A stretch of DNA of 62,788 bases from Ktedonobacterales bacterium (GTDB taxonomy: Bacteria; Chloroflexota; Ktedonobacteria; Ktedonobacterales; DATBGS01): assembly GCA_036557285.1 (NCBI GenBank), contig DATBHW010000056.1, positions 1-62,788 of the forward strand. The letters are read 5' to 3'. Of the stretch, positions 9,004 through 18,390 are shown piece after piece. The number at the start of each line of letters is the position of its first letter. Position 1 is the stretch's first letter. The translations under genes and the position numbers were made by a program. The notes under the pieces were generated by a model, which was not told where the DNA came from, ran no database searches, and saw nothing but the letters and a program-made list of their open reading frames with translations.

Positions 9004-10311
9004 ATGGCGCGTATCATGCTTTCGACCTTTGGGTCATCGGGCGATCTGAATCCGTTTTTGGCGCTAGGGCTGCGGCTGCACGAGCGCGGACATGAGGTCC
9101 GATTCGCGATGCAGGAGCACTTTCGCGCGACGGTGGAATCGCTCGGCTTCCCAGTTGATGTCCTCAGCGGCAATGTGGTTGCCAACCTGGCACCCGCTGC
9201 TCGCCAGATGCTGGGCAAAAGCAACCCAATCAGATCGATCTCGCTGCTGGTGCAGCAAGGCATTCTGCCGACGCTTTCGGCCAATGTGGAGGAATTGCGC
9301 CAGGCGTGTGGCAATGCCGATCTGCTGGTCGCTTCTTCCGCGCAGCTGGCCGCGTCGTTTGTAGCCGACCTCACTGGCATACCCTGGGTAACAGCGGCGC
9401 TAACGCCTGTGACCCTGCCTTCCGCGCACATCATCACGCAGCCGCCGCCATTCACCTTACCGGGGCCAGTGCAGCGCGCCAGCAATCGCTTCTCCTGGGG
9501 GCTGGGCGGGCTAATCCTGGGGCGCATCGCGGATCGTCCTATCAATCGCCTGCGGGCGGGCTATGGTCTGCCGCCGCGCCGGGAACTGCTCTGGCTAGGC
9601 AATGCGTCGGAGCAGTTGGTATGCCTTGCCTGTTCTTCCGTGTTTCAGCCACGCCCACCTGATTGGCCTGCCTACGTGCAGGTGACAGGGTTCTGCTTCT
9701 GGGATACACCCTCCACCTGGCAAGCGCCTCCCGAACTCGAAGCCTATCTCGGCGAGGGACGCCCGCTGGTGGCCGTGACAGCGGGATCGATTGGGCCAGA
9801 GATGCGCCGGGCGTTTGCGCCCTACTTCCAGACCAGCATCGCGGCCATCCGCCAGGCAGGAGCACGTGCCCTGGTGATTGGAATGGCTGCTGATGATCTG
9901 GGTCAGCCAGAAGATAGGGAGGTGCTGGCGCTGCCCTTTGCGCCCTATTCGGCAATTTTCCCCCACTGCGCGGCGATCATCCAGCATGGCGGCATCGGTA
10001 CCATCGCCCAGGCATTGCGCTTCGGAGTGCCCGCGCTGGTCGTTCCTTGGGGCTTCGATCAATTGTACTCGGCTAGCCAGGTGGCGCGCCTGGGTGCAGG
10101 CGCATACCTCCCCTGGAGCCGCTTCACTGTTGATCGGGCTGCTCGCATCCTCAACCAGTTCCTGCACACCTCCCGCTACCTCCAGGCAGCCCGGCATCTG
10201 CGTGACCAGATCGCCCAGGAGGACGGAGCGGCGGCTCTGTGCGCGGCGATTGAACAGCAGTTGGCCGCTCCTCAGATGTCTACGATCATCAGTGAGCGCC
10301 AGCAACCATAA
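9004..10311 (+). CDS. GT1-family glycosyltransferase (UGT/macrolide glycosyltransferase-like)
   Basis: A 435-residue GT-B fold enzyme that would transfer a sugar from a nucleotide donor to a small lipophilic acceptor. The acceptor half begins with MARIMLSTFGSSGDLNPFLA, matching sterol and macrolide glycosyltransferases. The donor half ends with the signature HGGIGTIAQALRFGVPALVV followed by PWGFDQLYSASQVARLGAG. GAGGAAT precedes the ATG. The gene stands alone between the MFS and oxidoreductase genes; conjugation of a product exported by the MFS protein is conceivable but is inference. Confidence 0.85.
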   Translation: MARIMLSTFGSSGDLNPFLALGLRLHERGHEVRFAMQEHFRATVESLGFPVDVLSGNVVANLAPAARQMLGKSNPIRSISLLVQQGILPTLSANVEELRQACGNADLLVASSAQLAASFVADLTGIPWVTAALTPVTLPSAHIITQPPPFTLPGPVQRASNRFSWGLGGLILGRIADRPINRLRAGYGLPPRRELLWLGNASEQLVCLACSSVFQPRPPDWPAYVQVTGFCFWDTPSTWQAPPELEAYLGEGRPLVAVTAGSIGPEMRRAFAPYFQTSIAAIRQAGARALVIGMAADDLGQPEDREVLALPFAPYSAIFPHCAAIIQHGGIGTIAQALRFGVPALVVPWGFDQLYSASQVARLGAGAYLPWSRFTVDRAARILNQFLHTSRYLQAARHLRDQIAQEDGAAALCAAIEQQLAAPQMSTIISERQQP

Positions 10312-10407
10312 CAATCCGATCCCTTTTCGAGGAGGAGTCCGCCCTATATGGGCATTCGGTTGTCTGAAGTACCTCGGCGTGTCAGACGTCTCAGGGGCCG
10401 TGCTTTG

Positions 10408-11412
10408 TTAGGTTTTATTATCCTGTGTCACCGTGATGACGACATGGCCCTTTTTCTGTCCGGTTTCGACATATCGGTGGGCCTGGGCTGTTTGTTCTAA
10501 CGGATAACATCGATCGATGACCGCGTGTATCTTTCCCGCTTCAATTAGCTCTGTGAGGAACTTTGAGTCTTCAGCGTATTCGCTCCCTGTCCTTGCTGCC
10601 CAGGGGATAACCTGCTTGTTGCTTCTCCGCGACGTCCATTGCCCTCGAACCCGGTGTGACAGCGGAGGGTTCCCTAGCAGATAGCGCCCATTCGGCGTGA
10701 GCAACCTGAAACTCCGGGAAAACGAACTCTTGCCTATCACGTCAAAAATCACATCATAGGTCTCACCCCTTTTCGTGAAATCCTCTTGCGTGTAATCAAT
10801 GACGTGGTCTGCTCCAAGCGAGCGCAGCAGGTCTAACTTCCCGGCGCTATCCACCCCCGTCACCTCCGCCCCAAAGTACTTGGCAAGCTGTATCGCAAAC
10901 GTCCCGATACTTCCTCCTGCACCGTTAATCAACACCTTTTCTCCGCTCTGCACCTGGCCTCTTCTCAGAAAATGCACGGCTTCCAGTCCACCTACAGGAA
11001 GTGTGGCAGCTTCCTCATAGGTCATGTTGGCTGGTTTGATTGCCATCACCCCCTTTTCAGGCAGACATTTGTACTCAGCATAACCACCCAATCCGATACC
11101 AGTCCAGGCAAAAACCTGGTCCCCTTTGCTAAAGCGTTGTACATCTTTGCCGACGGCTTCAATTTCACCAGCTATCTCCTGTCCCAGGATAAAGGGCCTT
11201 GGTCTTAGGCGTCTTAGGAGACCCACACCGATGAATATAGGAAGCCGATACGCGAGAGGGAGTTGTAAACTGCGCAGCTGACAGTCCCCTGCTGTGACGG
11301 TCGTCGCATAGATTCTGATCAGAACCTCATGATCCGAAAGCGCAGGTTTTGCTAGCTCTTGGAGCTGAAGCACTTCCGGTGGTCCGAATTTGGTCCATAC
11401 CATCGCTTTCAT
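10408..11412 (-). CDS. zinc-independent MDR quinone-oxidoreductase-like protein
   Basis: A 334-residue medium-chain dehydrogenase/reductase. The N-terminal GroES-like domain starts MKAMVWTKFGPPEVLQL. The Rossmann motif GAGGSIGTFAIQLAKYFGAE binds NAD(P)H. No structural zinc lobe is seen, as in quinone reductases. ATG 11412 is preferred to 11433 because GGAGGGG lies four bases before it. It is a tandem paralogue of the next gene (both share DHVIDYTQ.DFTK and VIDRCYPL), 41 bases away and probably in one operon. The true substrate is unknown. Confidence 0.8.
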   Translation of the reverse strand: MKAMVWTKFGPPEVLQLQELAKPALSDHEVLIRIYATTVTAGDCQLRSLQLPLAYRLPIFIGVGLLRRLRPRPFILGQEIAGEIEAVGKDVQRFSKGDQVFAWTGIGLGGYAEYKCLPEKGVMAIKPANMTYEEAATLPVGGLEAVHFLRRGQVQSGEKVLINGAGGSIGTFAIQLAKYFGAEVTGVDSAGKLDLLRSLGADHVIDYTQEDFTKRGETYDVIFDVIGKSSFSRSFRLLTPNGRYLLGNPPLSHRVRGQWTSRRSNKQVIPWAARTGSEYAEDSKFLTELIEAGKIHAVIDRCYPLEQTAQAHRYVETGQKKGHVVITVTQDNKT

Positions 11413-11453
11413 GAGACCCCTCCAAGATGACATTGATCCGGGCTGTGTCTGGG

Positions 11454-12434
11454 CTAGCTGTTCTGATCCATTGTGATGACGACTTTTCCTCTGGCGTGCC
11501 CCTCTTCAAGATACCGGATAGCCTCCGCCGTCTCGTGTAACGGGTAACATCTATCAATTACAGGTACGACTTTTCCGGCTTCAAGTAGCTCTTTCAGAAA
11601 CACCAAATCCTTCTGGGTTGGGTGCGCCAGCATGAACCCCAGTTTCTGTCTCCCCTTCCTTGACAGCACTGGCCCCAGGAGCAGGGTCTGGAGTAAAGCC
11701 TGGATTAAATGCTCCTTAGAGGCTCCGACCATAGCATAAATTCCCTTGGGGCGTAATGCACGCCGATACGCGAAAATGGAATGATAGCCGTTCACGGCCA
11801 GTACCAGATCATAGCGCTGCCCATTCTTGGTGAAATCCGCTTGCGTGTAATCAATGACATGATCTGCACCAAGCGAACGGACCAGGTCCACATTGTGTGT
11901 GCTGCACACAGCCGTGACTTCTACTCCGAATGCTTTGGCAAGCTGCACGGCAAAGGTTCCTACACCCCCGCCGGCGCCATGAATCAAAACCTGTTGGCCG
12001 GGCTGAACCTGTCCAGTATCTCGCAGACTCTGAAGCGCGGTGAGGGCTGCTACCGGGACGGCAGCGGCTGCCTCGAAAGTCAGCGCGGTTGGTTTCACTA
12101 TTACGGCGTCTTCACGCGCACACGCATATTCGGCAAACGCGCCCAACCCCCTCCCAAAGACTTCATCACCGACCTGAAACTGTGTGACAGCCCCGCCGAC
12201 CGCCTCCACTCGTCCCGCCAGGTCAACGCCGAGTCGCTGATCTTTTGGTTTGAGCAGCCCATTGCTCGTGCGGACCAGGAAAGGTTTCCCTCTCAGGCTA
12301 TGCCCGTCAAGTGCATTGACGGAGGCCGCAGATACTTTTATCAGGACTTGATGATCTTTAGGGAGTGGTTTTTCTACCTCTTTGAGTTGAAGGGTGTCCG
12401 GTGTCCCGTAGCGGGTGAGTAGTATGGCTTTCAT
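11454..12434 (-). CDS. MDR-family NAD(P)-dependent oxidoreductase
   Basis: A 326-residue medium-chain dehydrogenase/reductase, upstream partner of the gene above. It has the GroES-like start MKAILLTRYGTPDTLQL, a nucleotide-binding loop GAGGGVGTFAVQLAKAFG and no zinc-binding cysteine cluster. GGAGG lies six bases before ATG 12434. The sequences are clearly related but diverged, pointing to an old tandem duplication. Proteins of this kind reduce quinones or enones; the substrate cannot be read from the sequence. Confidence 0.8.
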   Translation of the reverse strand: MKAILLTRYGTPDTLQLKEVEKPLPKDHQVLIKVSAASVNALDGHSLRGKPFLVRTSNGLLKPKDQRLGVDLAGRVEAVGGAVTQFQVGDEVFGRGLGAFAEYACAREDAVIVKPTALTFEAAAAVPVAALTALQSLRDTGQVQPGQQVLIHGAGGGVGTFAVQLAKAFGVEVTAVCSTHNVDLVRSLGADHVIDYTQADFTKNGQRYDLVLAVNGYHSIFAYRRALRPKGIYAMVGASKEHLIQALLQTLLLGPVLSRKGRQKLGFMLAHPTQKDLVFLKELLEAGKVVPVIDRCYPLHETAEAIRYLEEGHARGKVVITMDQNS

Positions 12435-12483
12435 GCGTTTCCTCCACGTTTGCTTTGCTTCATCTTAAGGAGCTTGCCTGGAT

Positions 12484-12756
12484 TTACTGTGTAACCTCTG
12501 ACGCATCTGCCTGGCCGGGTGTAAGACAAATAACCGAGAGCAATGGCAGTCCGACATCCCGCACTTTTCTGAGCACCCCATACAAGGCGGCCTGATCAAC
12601 CACCGGGCCGGTTAACAGCGTCTCGCCGTTGTCGAGAGCCGTGATGGTCAGTCCCCCAAACCAGTCTGACCAGTGATGGCCCAGATGGCCCTTGATCCTG
12701 ATCTGATAGATCATTGGCTGACCCGGATCAATTTCCGCGTTCATGTCGTTGGTCAT
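12484..12756 (-). CDS. small conserved-looking hypothetical protein
   Basis: A 90-residue protein with the pattern QIRIKGHLGHHWSDWFGGLT, a strand TGPVVDQAALYGVLRKVRD and a hydrophobic end. I recall similar small proteins beside LuxR-type regulators in Chloroflexota, but I assign no function. ATG 12756 is preferred to 12789 because GGGGGACGGG precedes it. It is a near neighbour of the MDR pair on the same strand and lies downstream of the MalT-like regulator. Confidence 0.6.
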   Translation of the reverse strand: MTNDMNAEIDPGQPMIYQIRIKGHLGHHWSDWFGGLTITALDNGETLLTGPVVDQAALYGVLRKVRDVGLPLLSVICLTPGQADASEVTQ

Positions 12757-12971
12757 GATCCCGTCCCCCTTGTGGTCAGTCAGAACCATCGGTGCCGCGT
12801 GCTTGACCTATCAAGAGCATAACTCCATACCCCCTTCACAACGAGACACGAAAGTGTTGTTTGGAGTGTTGTTTTGGGGGCGCTGAGAGGATAGAAGGTT
12901 AAAACGTTTGGGTGCTGGAGAGCTGGCGGACAGTTCTTGAGACGGTGGTTGCGGACCAGTTGATGGTTCAG

Positions 12972-15620
12972 CTACAACAGATCCAACTCGCGGGCACGCG
13001 CGACTGCTTCGGTGCGCCGCTGGACCTGCAACTTACCAAAGATTTTCCGATTGTGCCCTTTCACGGTGTCCAGAGCCAGGAACAGCCGCTCGCTAATCTC
13101 ATCATTGGAAAGTCCCTGCGCAATCAGGCGAAGCACCTCTAACTCGCGTCGGCTCAGTGGCTCGATCAAGGGCTGGGCAGGAGATCGCGGCGATGGGTTT
13201 GCGCTCTTCTGTGCCTCAACTTTACATACAGCCAGCAACTTCCCAATATAGTCTGGCATCCTCCCAAGAGCGGCTGCTTTGGACAAGAGCTGAGCCATTG
13301 GCCTCCCTTCGTCAACAAAGAGCCGGATGAAACTCTCCGGCTCAGCCAGCGCCAGCGCGTCCAGGAGGAGCTGCACCGCCTGGTCCCGTTCCCCCTGCGC
13401 CTGGAGAGCAACCGCCTGGAGCACCAGCACCTTGAGCCGTTCATCCGCCCACCCCCTGGCCTCCACCTGCTCTCGCCAGGGTGCGAGCACCGCCAGTGCT
13501 GCCGATGGATCTCCCTGCGCCAGGTACACACGAGCCTGGCTGACAGGGAGTTTGTGCGTCTCTGCCAGATGCGCGGCTGCCGCCAACTGGCCCTGGCGCA
13601 GCAACGGCAGCACCTGTGCGGCAGCCACTTCCGGGATGCGATGCACAAAGTTGTGCTGGCGCGCGGACTGGCTGGCCTGAGCTAAAAGCGTGGCCGCGCC
13701 GTCCACGTCGCCCTGCGCCAGTTTCAGGCGAGCCAGCAAGACCTCACAGAGAATGAATCGGTCAATCACACTCTCGTATTGCCGCGCCAGGTGGAGGCTC
13801 TGTCGCCCATGCTGCTCGGCAGCCTCCAGGTCGTTCCATTCGTAGCGGATGCGGGCCAGACCCAGATGTGCTTCGTAGATAATCTGAAGGGGTTGATCAC
13901 CTGTCAGTTCCAGGACGCGCTGGTAGGTCTGGGCTGCCAGATGAAGCTGGTTATCTGCCTCCTGGATATTGCCCAGGCCGATGGTCGCCAAGAGGATGAA
14001 GAAGATATTCCCGGATGCCTGGCTGAGCGCAATGGCTTCGGTATAGGCCCGGCGGGCGGCAGTTCGATCTCCCTGGAGTTGGTAGGCAAACCCCAGCGTC
14101 CAGTAAGCGTTAGCACGGAGAGACAGGTTGGCAGGATGCAGATACTCCAGGGCGCGGCGCGACTGGGCCAGCATGGTTTCTACCTGATACCGAGTGAGCG
14201 CCAACGTCGCTCTGGCGGTGGCAATTTGCCCGACCAGGTTTCGGGTCTCGTCATCCCCCTCGGCGCCTTGCAGGGCGACTTCAGCCGCGCGCAGTTTCTC
14301 CTCCACGCCAGTCGTTTGACCATTCACCAGCAACAACGAGGCATACCTCACCCACAAGGAGGGCCTGGCATTCAGCACGGCCTTTGGCAGCGACGCCAGC
14401 CAGTCCAGGAGAGCCGCTGCCGCGCCACGGAGATGCATAGGAATCTTCTTGCCTTCCATCAGGCGCTCGGCGCGCTCTACATCATGAGCGGCAGCAGCGT
14501 GGTGAAACGCTTCTATTTCCAGGCCATTGTCTTCATACCACTGGCTGGCACGTCGGTGTAATTCGTCTATGCTCCTGCTTTCATCCTTTGGAGACGAGGC
14601 GATGCTCTGGCGCAGCCGCTGCCGCAGCAACTCCGCAAAGAGATGGTGGTAGCGGTACCACCGCCGCTCGTTGTCCAGGGGGACGAGAAACAGATTGGCA
14701 TGTTCGAGATAATCCAGGGTGGCTTGCCCGGAAGCCGAGGAGGTGCACAGCACGGCATCACACAGGGGACCGCACAGGCGGTCGAGGATGGAGGTGCGCA
14801 GCAAGAACGCCTGGACGCTTGCGGGTTGCTGCTGCAAGACTTCTTCCGCCAGATAGTCCATCACGAACTGGTGGCTGCCGGTGAACGCGGTGATGAAGTC
14901 GGCGGCATCTTGATGTCCTTGCATGGAAATCGCAGCTAATTGCAGCCCGGCAATCCAGCCTTCGGTGCGGGTGGCAAGCAGCCCGATGTCTTGGGCTGAG
15001 AGGTTGAGGCCCATCACCTGGGTGAGAAATCCGGCGGCTTCAGAGGGGGTAAACCGCAAGTCGGCAGCGCGCAGTTCGGTCAAGTGGCTCCGGGCGCGCA
15101 GCCGGGCCAATGGCAGTTGGGGATCCTCACGGGTGGCAATGACCAGGTGCATCTGGGGTGGCAGATGCTCCAGCAGAAAGGTCAGGGCCTGGTCCACCGG
15201 TTGGGCATCCAGCACGTGGTAATCGTCCAGGACGAGGACGAACGGATCCGAGAGGGTGGTCAGGTCATTGAGCAGGGCCGTCAGAATTGATTCGATAGGC
15301 GGTGGCTGAGGGGAGTGGAGTACCCCCAACACGCTTTCTCCAATAGTCCTCTTAATCGCCTGTAAAGCAGCGACCAGGTACATCAGAAAGCGCGCGGGGT
15401 CGTGATCCCCTGCCTCTAGCGACAGCCAGGCTGCCGGTCGGTGGCAACTGGCGAGCCATTCACTGATCAGTGTAGTTTTCCCAAAGCCAGCCGGGGCCGA
15501 GATGAGGGTCAGTTTGCGGTGCAGCCCCTCGTTCAGCCGCTCGATCAGGCGGGGACGGCTGACCAGTTTAGATCGAGGCGGGGGGATATACAGTTTCGTG
15601 GCTAAAATCGGCGTAGACAT
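12972..15620 (-). CDS. MalT-like LuxR-family ATP-dependent transcriptional regulator
   Basis: An 882-residue STAND-class regulator. MSTPILATKLYIPPPRSKLV is the characteristic family N-terminus and fixes the start at 15620, although the frame is open to 15725. Walker A APAGFGKTT is at residues 42-50, Walker B is LVLDDYHVLDAQPV, and a long TPR-like region covers about 350-780. The C-terminus is a LuxR helix-turn-helix (SRRELEVLRLIAQGLSNDEI, then TVKGHNRKIFGKLQVQRRTE). Such proteins activate target genes on binding an inducer. The inducer is unknown; the MDR pair downstream is a candidate target. Confidence 0.85.
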   Translation of the reverse strand: MSTPILATKLYIPPPRSKLVSRPRLIERLNEGLHRKLTLISAPAGFGKTTLISEWLASCHRPAAWLSLEAGDHDPARFLMYLVAALQAIKRTIGESVLGVLHSPQPPPIESILTALLNDLTTLSDPFVLVLDDYHVLDAQPVDQALTFLLEHLPPQMHLVIATREDPQLPLARLRARSHLTELRAADLRFTPSEAAGFLTQVMGLNLSAQDIGLLATRTEGWIAGLQLAAISMQGHQDAADFITAFTGSHQFVMDYLAEEVLQQQPASVQAFLLRTSILDRLCGPLCDAVLCTSSASGQATLDYLEHANLFLVPLDNERRWYRYHHLFAELLRQRLRQSIASSPKDESRSIDELHRRASQWYEDNGLEIEAFHHAAAAHDVERAERLMEGKKIPMHLRGAAAALLDWLASLPKAVLNARPSLWVRYASLLLVNGQTTGVEEKLRAAEVALQGAEGDDETRNLVGQIATARATLALTRYQVETMLAQSRRALEYLHPANLSLRANAYWTLGFAYQLQGDRTAARRAYTEAIALSQASGNIFFILLATIGLGNIQEADNQLHLAAQTYQRVLELTGDQPLQIIYEAHLGLARIRYEWNDLEAAEQHGRQSLHLARQYESVIDRFILCEVLLARLKLAQGDVDGAATLLAQASQSARQHNFVHRIPEVAAAQVLPLLRQGQLAAAAHLAETHKLPVSQARVYLAQGDPSAALAVLAPWREQVEARGWADERLKVLVLQAVALQAQGERDQAVQLLLDALALAEPESFIRLFVDEGRPMAQLLSKAAALGRMPDYIGKLLAVCKVEAQKSANPSPRSPAQPLIEPLSRRELEVLRLIAQGLSNDEISERLFLALDTVKGHNRKIFGKLQVQRRTEAVARARELDLL

Positions 15621-15714
15621 ACCACCACACCAGGCGTGCGCTGCGCCACAAGGCGTCATTCTCATCGGCCAGTATACCAGAGATCTGCACAAAAGACCAG
15701 TGGTGCGCCTTTGC

Positions 15715-15889
15715 GGTTCCACCAATTATCGGGGGTCACTGGTAGCGCCGCCTTCCAGGCGGCCAACGCTGCGCCCTGGCGAGCGTTCGCCCTGGGGGCC
15801 AGCGGACCAGCAGGCCAACGCTGGCCGCCAAGATGGCGGCGCTACCAGTAACACGCCTCGCTTGCCAACACCTCAGATTTGGTAGAACC
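15715..15889. repeat. MITE-like repeat, copy 1
   Basis: A 175-bp non-coding element with short imperfect terminal inverted repeats (left GGTTCCACCAATTATC; right end, read inward, GGTTCTACCAAATC). Inside is a second inverted repeat, ACTGGTAGCGCCGCC at 15738-15752 against its complement at 15836-15850, then a 75-bp GC-rich core (15758-15832). A related copy lies at 23220-23538 with the core reversed. It sits between the MalT-like gene and the CpaE-like gene, about 35 bases before a possible -10 (TATGTT, 15924-15929). No ORF codes for a transposase. Confidence 0.75.
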
Positions 15890-16045
15890 CCGCGCGGCAG
15901 CCCTCTTTCTATTTTTCCGGCTCTATGTTAGTATGGGAGCAGGAATGGTAGAGGTAAGGAGGGGGGAGCATGGAGCGAGACGCAGGAAATAGCGTATATA
16001 GCTGTGGCGTTGGGGCTTTCAGTATTGCAGGGAAGGGTTGAGGCG

Positions 16046-17365
16046 ATGGCAACAAGACCATGCGTACTTGTGTATACCAGGGAGCATAAGGAGATTGCGC
16101 CGGTTCTGTGGCGTGAGGGTCTGGATGTTGAAGTCGTGACTTCACAAGCAGAGCTTGAGAATGCGGCGGTGCGCAAGCGTTTCAAGCTGCTCCTGGTTGA
16201 TTCGCTGATCAGTCCACCGGCCTCGCAGATTCGGGTATTACTGGACCAGAGACAATCACCTGGGCCAACAGAGCAAGGGAATACTTCTGAGGCTCCATCA
16301 CCAGCGGCGGCAATTCCGGCGCTGATTATTATGCCGCCAGCAGACTCGTATTCTCTGGTGCAGGAGCAGATGCTGAAAGGGATTGTGGAGCTAGACGAAC
16401 TGCTGTTCCGGCCCTATCGTATGGACGAACTGGTCTTGCGCGTGAAGGCTCTGCTGATTCGCAGTGGGGTAGACCTGACCGATTTGACACGCCTGGCCCC
16501 GCTGAAGCCCGACCGACCACAGGGGCGGGTGATCGCGGTTTTTTCGGCCAAAGGCGGAGCCGGAAAAACGGTGCTGGCCTGTAATCTGGCGGTGGCTCTG
16601 AAACGGCAGATGGGGCCTGGCGAACTGCTGTATCTGGTGGATGGCAACCTTCAGTTTGGGGATGTGCGTGTGGTGATGGATGTGCGCTCGCCGCAGAACG
16701 TGTTTGAGACCGGCGCCTACGAAAAGGGTATGTTGGATGGCGATGTCGTCAAGCAGATAACGTATGTCCATCCTTCGGGAGTCTCTATCTTATTATCGCC
16801 TACGTATTCGGATACAGCCGAGCGGGTCACACCCAATTCGCTTCAGCAGCTTTTCACGATTATTCGCGGGCTGGCCTCGCTGGTGGTGGTGGATTTGCCT
16901 ACCTCCTATGAGGATAGGACGCTGACGATACTGGAACTGGCCGATGAGATTCTTCTGGTGGTCACGCCAGAGATGTCGGTGGTGGCGAACACGACCAGAT
17001 TTCTGGAGGTGGCCGCGCAGTTGGAACTGGATGAGAAGGTACACATTGTTATCAACCGTTCAACCAGCCCATCAGGGATGACGCCCGCGCAGGTCAGGCA
17101 GGTCTTCGGCCAGCGTGTGCTTGGGGAGATCGTGAGCGATGAGCGCATGGTGATGCGCGCCGTCAATACCGGCCATCCTTTTACGATCAGCCAACCCAGG
17201 AGCCAGGCCGCGCAAGATGTGGCCCAACTGGCTCAAGGTCTCTGGCAAAGGCACCAGATCGAGCAGACATCCGCCCATAAAGCCATCAAGCTGACCGGCA
17301 AGACGGCCACGAGGCCGCTGAAGGGTCGGCGATTTGGCTTATTCAAGCCCACCACCAATACCTGA
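16046..17365 (+). CDS. CpaE/MinD-like P-loop ATPase with N-terminal receiver-like domain
   Basis: A 439-residue protein. Residues 1-135 resemble a response-regulator fold (PCVLVYTREHKEIAPVLW, LLLVDSLI). Residues 160-400 are a MinD/ParA ATPase with deviant Walker A KGGAGKT (about 169-175), the switch-like LYLVDGNLQFGDV and LVVVDLPTSYEDRTLTILE. This architecture matches CpaE/TadZ, which places Tad pilus machines or other polar complexes. ATG 16046 has a GAGG four bases upstream; 16004 is open but lacks a site. No other tad genes are in this window, so the role is open. Confidence 0.8.
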   Translation: MATRPCVLVYTREHKEIAPVLWREGLDVEVVTSQAELENAAVRKRFKLLLVDSLISPPASQIRVLLDQRQSPGPTEQGNTSEAPSPAAAIPALIIMPPADSYSLVQEQMLKGIVELDELLFRPYRMDELVLRVKALLIRSGVDLTDLTRLAPLKPDRPQGRVIAVFSAKGGAGKTVLACNLAVALKRQMGPGELLYLVDGNLQFGDVRVVMDVRSPQNVFETGAYEKGMLDGDVVKQITYVHPSGVSILLSPTYSDTAERVTPNSLQQLFTIIRGLASLVVVDLPTSYEDRTLTILELADEILLVVTPEMSVVANTTRFLEVAAQLELDEKVHIVINRSTSPSGMTPAQVRQVFGQRVLGEIVSDERMVMRAVNTGHPFTISQPRSQAAQDVAQLAQGLWQRHQIEQTSAHKAIKLTGKTATRPLKGRRFGLFKPTTNT

Positions 17366-17392
17366 CCTCCCCATGCTTCCCGAATGGACGCC

Positions 17393-18247
17393 TCATTTGT
17401 CGGGTCTGTTGCCGTTGAGTAAATAACGTTCGATGGCGAGGGCTGCGCCGTCCTGGGTATTTGAGAGTGTGACCGCGCGAGCCACCGCGCGTACTTCCGG
17501 CGGGGCATGGCCCATCGCTACCCCCAGGCCCGCGAGGCCGAGCATCGAGAGATCATTGAAACTGTCGCCCAGGGCCATTGTCTGGCCTGGCGCTAGCTGC
17601 AAACGGCTGCTGAGAACACTCAAGGCAGCGCCTTTGCTGGTCGTGGGACTCATCACCGAAAGTTCGGCGCTGCCATAACTGCCCAGCGGATTGAGATACG
17701 CCTGGCAGGGCAGATGACGCATATCGGCGGCAATGCGTTCCAGGCGCTCTTCCGGCCCAAAGGCGACGACGCGCAGGGGATCGTGTCCCCCGGCGCAGAG
17801 TTCGTCCAGGGGATGGCGCTCAAGCGGAGATGCCAGGAGCGTAAAATAGTCGCCTTCCCAGGGAGTGTCGCCGGATTCGGGGCCGGTCAGAACGCGCTCG
17901 CCGTCGTCCAGATCGTACTGCGCCAATGGTTGCAGGCCATGCCTGGCGATGGCGTCAACGGCTGCCTGGCCGACGACGGCAGGCAGCGGGTCGCTGTGCC
18001 AGCGTTCGCCGGAAGGGTGAACGCGGATGAGCGCACCATCATAGCTGGCGATAGGCCCCGTCAGGCCGAGGTCAGCGGCGAATCGGGCCGCGCTGAAATA
18101 GCGCCGCGCCGTCGCCAGCACTATCAGGACTCCGGCAGCCTGCGCCGCTGCGATAGCCTGGCGTGTGCGCGGGGTAATCTGGCCCTGTTCATTCAGCAGC
18201 GTGCCGTCAATATCCAGCATGAGCAGTTGGTACGGGGGAGTGGTCAT
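17393..18247 (-). CDS. Cof-type HAD-IIB phosphatase
   Basis: A 284-residue haloacid-dehalogenase hydrolase. Motif I LLMLDIDGTLLNEQG supplies the nucleophile Asp, motif II is VLATARR, motif III is the lysine in TSKGAALSVLSSRL and motif IV is MALGDSFNDLSMLGLAG. The C2-type cap between them marks the Cof/YbiV group, which dephosphorylates sugar phosphates or nucleotides such as FMN. It converges with the CpaE-like gene and diverges from thrC. The substrate is not determinable from sequence. Confidence 0.85.
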   Translation of the reverse strand: MTTPPYQLLMLDIDGTLLNEQGQITPRTRQAIAAAQAAGVLIVLATARRYFSAARFAADLGLTGPIASYDGALIRVHPSGERWHSDPLPAVVGQAAVDAIARHGLQPLAQYDLDDGERVLTGPESGDTPWEGDYFTLLASPLERHPLDELCAGGHDPLRVVAFGPEERLERIAADMRHLPCQAYLNPLGSYGSAELSVMSPTTSKGAALSVLSSRLQLAPGQTMALGDSFNDLSMLGLAGLGVAMGHAPPEVRAVARAVTLSNTQDGAALAIERYLLNGNRPDK

Positions 18248-18390
18248 CAGATATATCCTTTGGGCGCGCTAAAAAACAAAGAGGCGCGCGAGACACCTCG
18301 CTGTGTTTTGCTGATCGTTCAAGTCCTATAATAACAGATGTGCGAGAAAGCAGTGCAAGGAAGCAGTGCAAGAGAAGAGGATACCAGCCA

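Noticed and set aside
15621-15725. Upstream extension of the MalT-like gene into the repeat
   Set aside because: The family start MSTPILATKLY fixes the N-terminus at 15620.
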